DNA of 64,000 nucleotides from Candidatus Krumholzibacteriota bacterium. Lineage in GTDB: Bacteria > Krumholzibacteriota > Krumholzibacteriia > Krumholzibacteriales > Krumholzibacteriaceae. Below, piece by piece: positions 61,169 through 64,000 of this stretch (its first letter is position 1; each line of letters begins with the position of its first letter). The DNA is taken from the NCBI GenBank assembly GCA_016933255.1, contig JAFGBF010000007.1:1-64000 (forward strand), read 5' to 3'. Both the position numbers and the translations under genes were made by a program. The notes below the pieces were generated by a model. It worked only from the letters and a program-made list of their open reading frames with translations, was not told where the DNA came from and did no database searches.

Positions 61169-62692
61169 TTGGCTGTTACTTTGAATGGATCGGGACTGAC
61201 CATTGAAAAACTGGTGAGAATAGCAAGAGATGGTGAAGAGGTTATCCTTGCTCCGGAAGCCGTGGAAAGGATCAAAGTCTGCCGGGCGATGCTGGAAAAA
61301 AAGATCGTCGCAAGGGAGATCATGTACGGCGTCAATACCGGTATCGGAGAATTTTCCGAAGTGGTCCTTGATGACGACCAGATCCAGGATTTCCAGAAGT
61401 ACCTGATATATAATCACGCGGCCGGAATAGGCGATCCCGCTCCGATAGAATATGTCAGGGGAGCGATGGCCGGCAGGATCAACGTCCATGCTCACGGCAA
61501 CTCTGGAAACCGCCCCGAGATCACCCTTACTCTTGTCGATATGCTCAACAAGGGAGTCACGCCTTTTGTCTGTCAGAAAGGATCGGTGGGGGCAAGCGGC
61601 GACCTGGCTCCGATGTCGCAGATAGCCCTTCTGATGATGGGTGAAGGGAGCGCTTATTACAAAGGCGAACTGCTGGACGGCTCCGAAGCTATGAAGAGGG
61701 CTGGGATCCCGATCCCCGGACTTAAGGCAAGAGACGGACTCGCAACTATCAACGGATCAAACCTGCTTACGGCGATGAGCGCGATAATGCTCTATGATTC
61801 GAACAGATGGCTGAAACAGGCGGAGATCGGAGCGGCTATGTCGCTCGAGGCTCTCAAAGCCAATATGAAACCATACAGCCCCCAGCTGCATAAGATAAGG
61901 GGATTCAAGGGGGCACAGAGAAGCGCTGCCGCGATTCTCAAACTGGTCGAAGGGGGCGATCTCGCCGAAGGAAAAGTAAAATGCAAGGTCCAGGACGCCT
62001 ATTCGATGCGTTCTACTCCCCAGGTGATAGGCGCGGCGCATGACGCGCTTGCCTATGCCCGTTCACAGGTAGAGATCGAACTGAACGGCGTCGGAGACAA
62101 CCCGATCTTCTTTCCGGATGAAGACCTTCAGCTCTCAGGCGCAAACTTCCAGGGTACTCCCGTATCGCTTCCGATGGATATGATCAGCGCAGCTGTAACC
62201 ATGGTCAGCGTCATGTCTGAAAGAAGGATGAACAGGCTGAACAACCCGGCGTTGAGCGTCGGGCTGCCCGCTTTCCTGACTAAAGGCGCGGGTATGTTTT
62301 CGGGGCTTATGCTGAGCCAGTACACCGCCGACATGCAGATCGTCGAACAGCGGATCCTTTCGATGCCTGCATCAGTGCACTCGATCCCCGCAGCCGCAGA
62401 CCAGGAAGATTTCGTTTCGATGGGAATGAACACTGCGATCAAGAATTTCCAGATACTCGATAACGCTTACGGAATCCTTGGAATAGAACTGATGGCTGCC
62501 GCCCAGGCGCTTGACTTCCGCGACTACTCTTTCGGGAAAGGCGTGACAAAAGCAAAGGAAGTAGTCCGCAGGCATGTGAAATTCCTCGATATCGACAGGC
62601 CGCTCTTTCCGGACCACACGGCGATGAAGGAACTTGTAAGATCATGCGAGATCCTCGAGGAAGTCGAAAAAGCGATAGGACCGCTGGAATAA
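61169..62692 (+). CDS. hutH: HAL/PAL-family ammonia-lyase, probably histidine ammonia-lyase
   Basis: 507 residues. The MIO prosthetic group forms from Ala142-Ser143-Gly144 in GSVGASGDLAPMSQ. YGVNTGIGEF gives the catalytic Tyr; IYNHAAGIGDP resembles the His-containing loop of histidine ammonia-lyases; AADQEDFVSMG holds the QED typical of HAL, although HAL usually reads QEDHVSM. The MIO context APMSQIA differs from APLAHMS of classic HutH, so a tyrosine or phenylalanine lyase or aminomutase remains possible. ftcD elsewhere in the window supports histidine use. I start at TTG 61169, six bases after AGGGGG; the TTG two codons earlier is too close to that site. Confidence 0.85.
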   Translation: MAVTLNGSGLTIEKLVRIARDGEEVILAPEAVERIKVCRAMLEKKIVAREIMYGVNTGIGEFSEVVLDDDQIQDFQKYLIYNHAAGIGDPAPIEYVRGAMAGRINVHAHGNSGNRPEITLTLVDMLNKGVTPFVCQKGSVGASGDLAPMSQIALLMMGEGSAYYKGELLDGSEAMKRAGIPIPGLKARDGLATINGSNLLTAMSAIMLYDSNRWLKQAEIGAAMSLEALKANMKPYSPQLHKIRGFKGAQRSAAAILKLVEGGDLAEGKVKCKVQDAYSMRSTPQVIGAAHDALAYARSQVEIELNGVGDNPIFFPDEDLQLSGANFQGTPVSLPMDMISAAVTMVSVMSERRMNRLNNPALSVGLPAFLTKGAGMFSGLMLSQYTADMQIVEQRILSMPASVHSIPAAADQEDFVSMGMNTAIKNFQILDNAYGILGIELMAAAQALDFRDYSFGKGVTKAKEVVRRHVKFLDIDRPLFPDHTAMKELVRSCEILEEVEKAIGPLE

Positions 62693-62755
62693 ATATACGG
62701 CGAAGGTTTGGGTGCGGGCAGCAAAGCGGGATCTCGATGGAGGGCTGAAAACGGC

Positions 62756-63724
62756 TTATGTAGCTATTTCGCCTACTATGTTTTCGAGAATATCCTCAAG
62801 AGTGATTATCCCCACTGTTTCCTTGCCGTCCATAACGATCGCCAGATGATCAGTCTCCTCTTTCATAGTCAGCAGAAGCCGTTTGACGAACTCGTCCTTG
62901 TCGACAAAAAATGGCTTCTGCATTATCGTAGCAAGTCTTTCTCCGCCATCAAGGCCGAGCATGTCGAAGAGGGAAATGACCCCGACTATCCTTCCGTCTC
63001 CCGGGGAAGTTAGAGGATAGCGCGAATAAGGATGACGGTTAACTTCTTCAATCACATCCTCTACCGACGCGGTCACTGGAAAAGAGACTACTCTGTCGAC
63101 AGCGACCATCAGGTCTGAAGCCTTTATCATTCCAAATCTGAAAACCCGGTCGATTATCTTTGTCTCTCTCTTTTTCGCCTGATCGGAAGCCTTTCCTTTC
63201 CAGTGGAGGTATATCAGTTCTTCCCGCGTCGAGATGATATACCGGCTTTTTTCATTCTCTTTCAACCGGCCTGTCATAAGGCGCGTAAAAAGAGTCACAG
63301 GCATTATGACCGGCCAGAGCAGGATCCCGAACGCTTTTAAAAATGGAGCTACTATGATCGATATCCGGTCTGCGTGATCCAGATATACAGACTTTGGAAT
63401 GACCTCCCCGAACACAAGGATAAGAGGCGTGATGACTACGGTCGCGATCAGCGGACCCGAGTCTCCGAATCTTGAGACAGCAAGAGACGTGGCAATAGCT
63501 GTGCAGACGATGACCGAAAGATTGGTGCCTACCAGTACTATACTGAAAAACTTCTCGGGATCCTGGAGAAGCCCTTCAAGGATACGCGCGCTCCACGACC
63601 CCTGCTTGGCCCTGCTTCTCAGCTTGACCTTGCTGCAGGATATCAATGCTGTTTCAGAACCCGAGAAGAATCCCGCCAGCAGAGTCGCAGCCACGATCAA
63701 AATTATGGAATCCAGCAAGCCCAT
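62756..63724 (-). CDS. CNNM/CorC-type membrane protein with CBS pair
   Basis: 322 residues: DUF21 membrane domain (about 1-175; FFSGSETALISCSKVKLRSRA, FGEVIPKSVYLD), then two CBS domains (about 205-322; MVAVDRVVSFPV, YSRYPLTS, GVISLFDML, VGIITLEDILENIVGEI). CNNM/CorC proteins act in magnesium/cobalt efflux or resistance. The C-terminal CorC_HlyC domain is absent here; the preceding gene retains one. Stop and start of the two genes are one base apart. Confidence 0.92.
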   Translation of the reverse strand: MGLLDSIILIVAATLLAGFFSGSETALISCSKVKLRSRAKQGSWSARILEGLLQDPEKFFSIVLVGTNLSVIVCTAIATSLAVSRFGDSGPLIATVVITPLILVFGEVIPKSVYLDHADRISIIVAPFLKAFGILLWPVIMPVTLFTRLMTGRLKENEKSRYIISTREELIYLHWKGKASDQAKKRETKIIDRVFRFGMIKASDLMVAVDRVVSFPVTASVEDVIEEVNRHPYSRYPLTSPGDGRIVGVISLFDMLGLDGGERLATIMQKPFFVDKDEFVKRLLLTMKEETDHLAIVMDGKETVGIITLEDILENIVGEIAT

Positions 63725-63725
63725 C

Positions 63726-64000
63726 CTATTCCTCTTCCCTGAAGTTTCTTTCGATCTTGATCTTGTTGATCTTTGTCGCTTCCGCGGACAAAACGAGCCA
63801 GCGGTAGGAATCGATCAGGAACGTCTCTCCCTCTCTCGGGATACGGCCTATCTTTTCGATAAGGTATCCCCCCGCCGTTTCGACCTCTTTTGAATCGAGG
63901 ACCGATCCGAATTCCACGTTGAGATCCTCAAGCCTCATGTTCCCTTCGACGATGATACGGTCCTCATCAATAAGGTTGAATTCATCCACATTGGCTTCAC
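63726..64000 (-). CDS. Partial CNNM/CorC-family protein, C-terminal part, cut by window end
   Basis: The frame is open to the last base, so the gene starts beyond the window. Visible part: ANVDEFNLIDEDRIIVEGNM, RLEDLNVEFG, SKEVETAGGYLIEKIGRIP and IDSYRWLVLSAEATKINKIK, the CorC_HlyC transporter-associated domain that ends CNNM/HlyC proteins. It is probably a second, full-length CorC-type protein; together with the next gene it makes a common tandem pair of magnesium-efflux genes. Confidence 0.85.
   Translation of the reverse strand, partial: EANVDEFNLIDEDRIIVEGNMRLEDLNVEFGSVLDSKEVETAGGYLIEKIGRIPREGETFLIDSYRWLVLSAEATKINKIKIERNFREEE

Overview
The window reads as chromosomal DNA of an anaerobic, Gram-negative (diderm) bacterium with an FCB-group flavour. 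Two secreted proteins end in FlgD-like sorting domains with the YPNPFNP-type start, and there is an Omp85 protein, two other outer-membrane beta-barrel proteins, a periplasmic tricorn homologue and a type IV pilin cluster. Lineages such as Krumholzibacteriota, Eisenbacteria, Latescibacterota or Zixibacteria would fit, but I cannot place it with confidence from sequence alone. Oxygen-sensitive chemistry (Rnf complex, tungsten-type oxidoreductase, radical SAM enzymes, a selenoprotein) points to anaerobic life. No phage, insertion sequence or CRISPR array was seen; gene order and coding style look uniform.

Layout. 0-7 kb (minus strand): secreted HExxH protein, BamA/TamA-like protein, then an ECF sigma operon (sigma, DUF4097 protein, zf-HC2 anti-sigma, bactofilin-like membrane protein). 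7-9 kb (plus): eno, an FtsB/DivIC-like gene and the initiator tRNA. 9-16 kb (minus): CehA/McbA-type PHP protein, C1B peptidase, tricorn homologue. 16-31.5 kb: a molybdenum/tungsten region. Cofactor genes (CGGC protein, mog, MOSC, moaC, moaA) and a wtpABC-modE-orf62-mobB-moeA operon lie on the minus strand with a porin between them. Divergent from wtpA, across a perfect ModE-like palindrome, runs an operon of two giant fusion genes plus thiF- and moaD/thiS-like genes.

The central find is that pair of fusion genes. The first encodes domain 1 of an aldehyde:ferredoxin oxidoreductase (AOR) followed by NuoE, NuoF and ferredoxin modules. The second encodes a NuoG-like N-terminal iron-sulfur module followed by AOR domains 2-3. 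A complete AOR is thus split at its domain boundary with a complete NADH-oxidising module between the halves. With the linked transporter, regulator and cofactor genes, the region looks like a self-contained tungsten (or molybdenum) enzyme system that would exchange electrons with NAD(H) and perhaps ferredoxin; an Rnf complex 15 kb away could couple such pools to the membrane.

31.5-44 kb: GNAT protein with a probable CTG start, M3 peptidase, YdeI-like protein, barrel protein, MFS transporter, trmO, a SelW-like selenoprotein with in-frame TGA, rmuC, a TIM-barrel protein, ftcD, pgi and apbE. 44-50 kb: rnfABCDGE (minus), convergent with apbE, whose product would flavinylate RnfG and RnfD. 50-56.5 kb: pilin-like operon with a duplicated PilX-like pair and a very unusual prepilin fused to SdrD-B repeats and FG-GAP repeats. 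56.5-64 kb: FemAB-like protein, radical SAM protein, acpS, an unknown gene, a RecB/Cas4-type nuclease, a small membrane protein, a histidine ammonia-lyase-like enzyme and two CorC/CNNM-type genes, the last cut by the window end.
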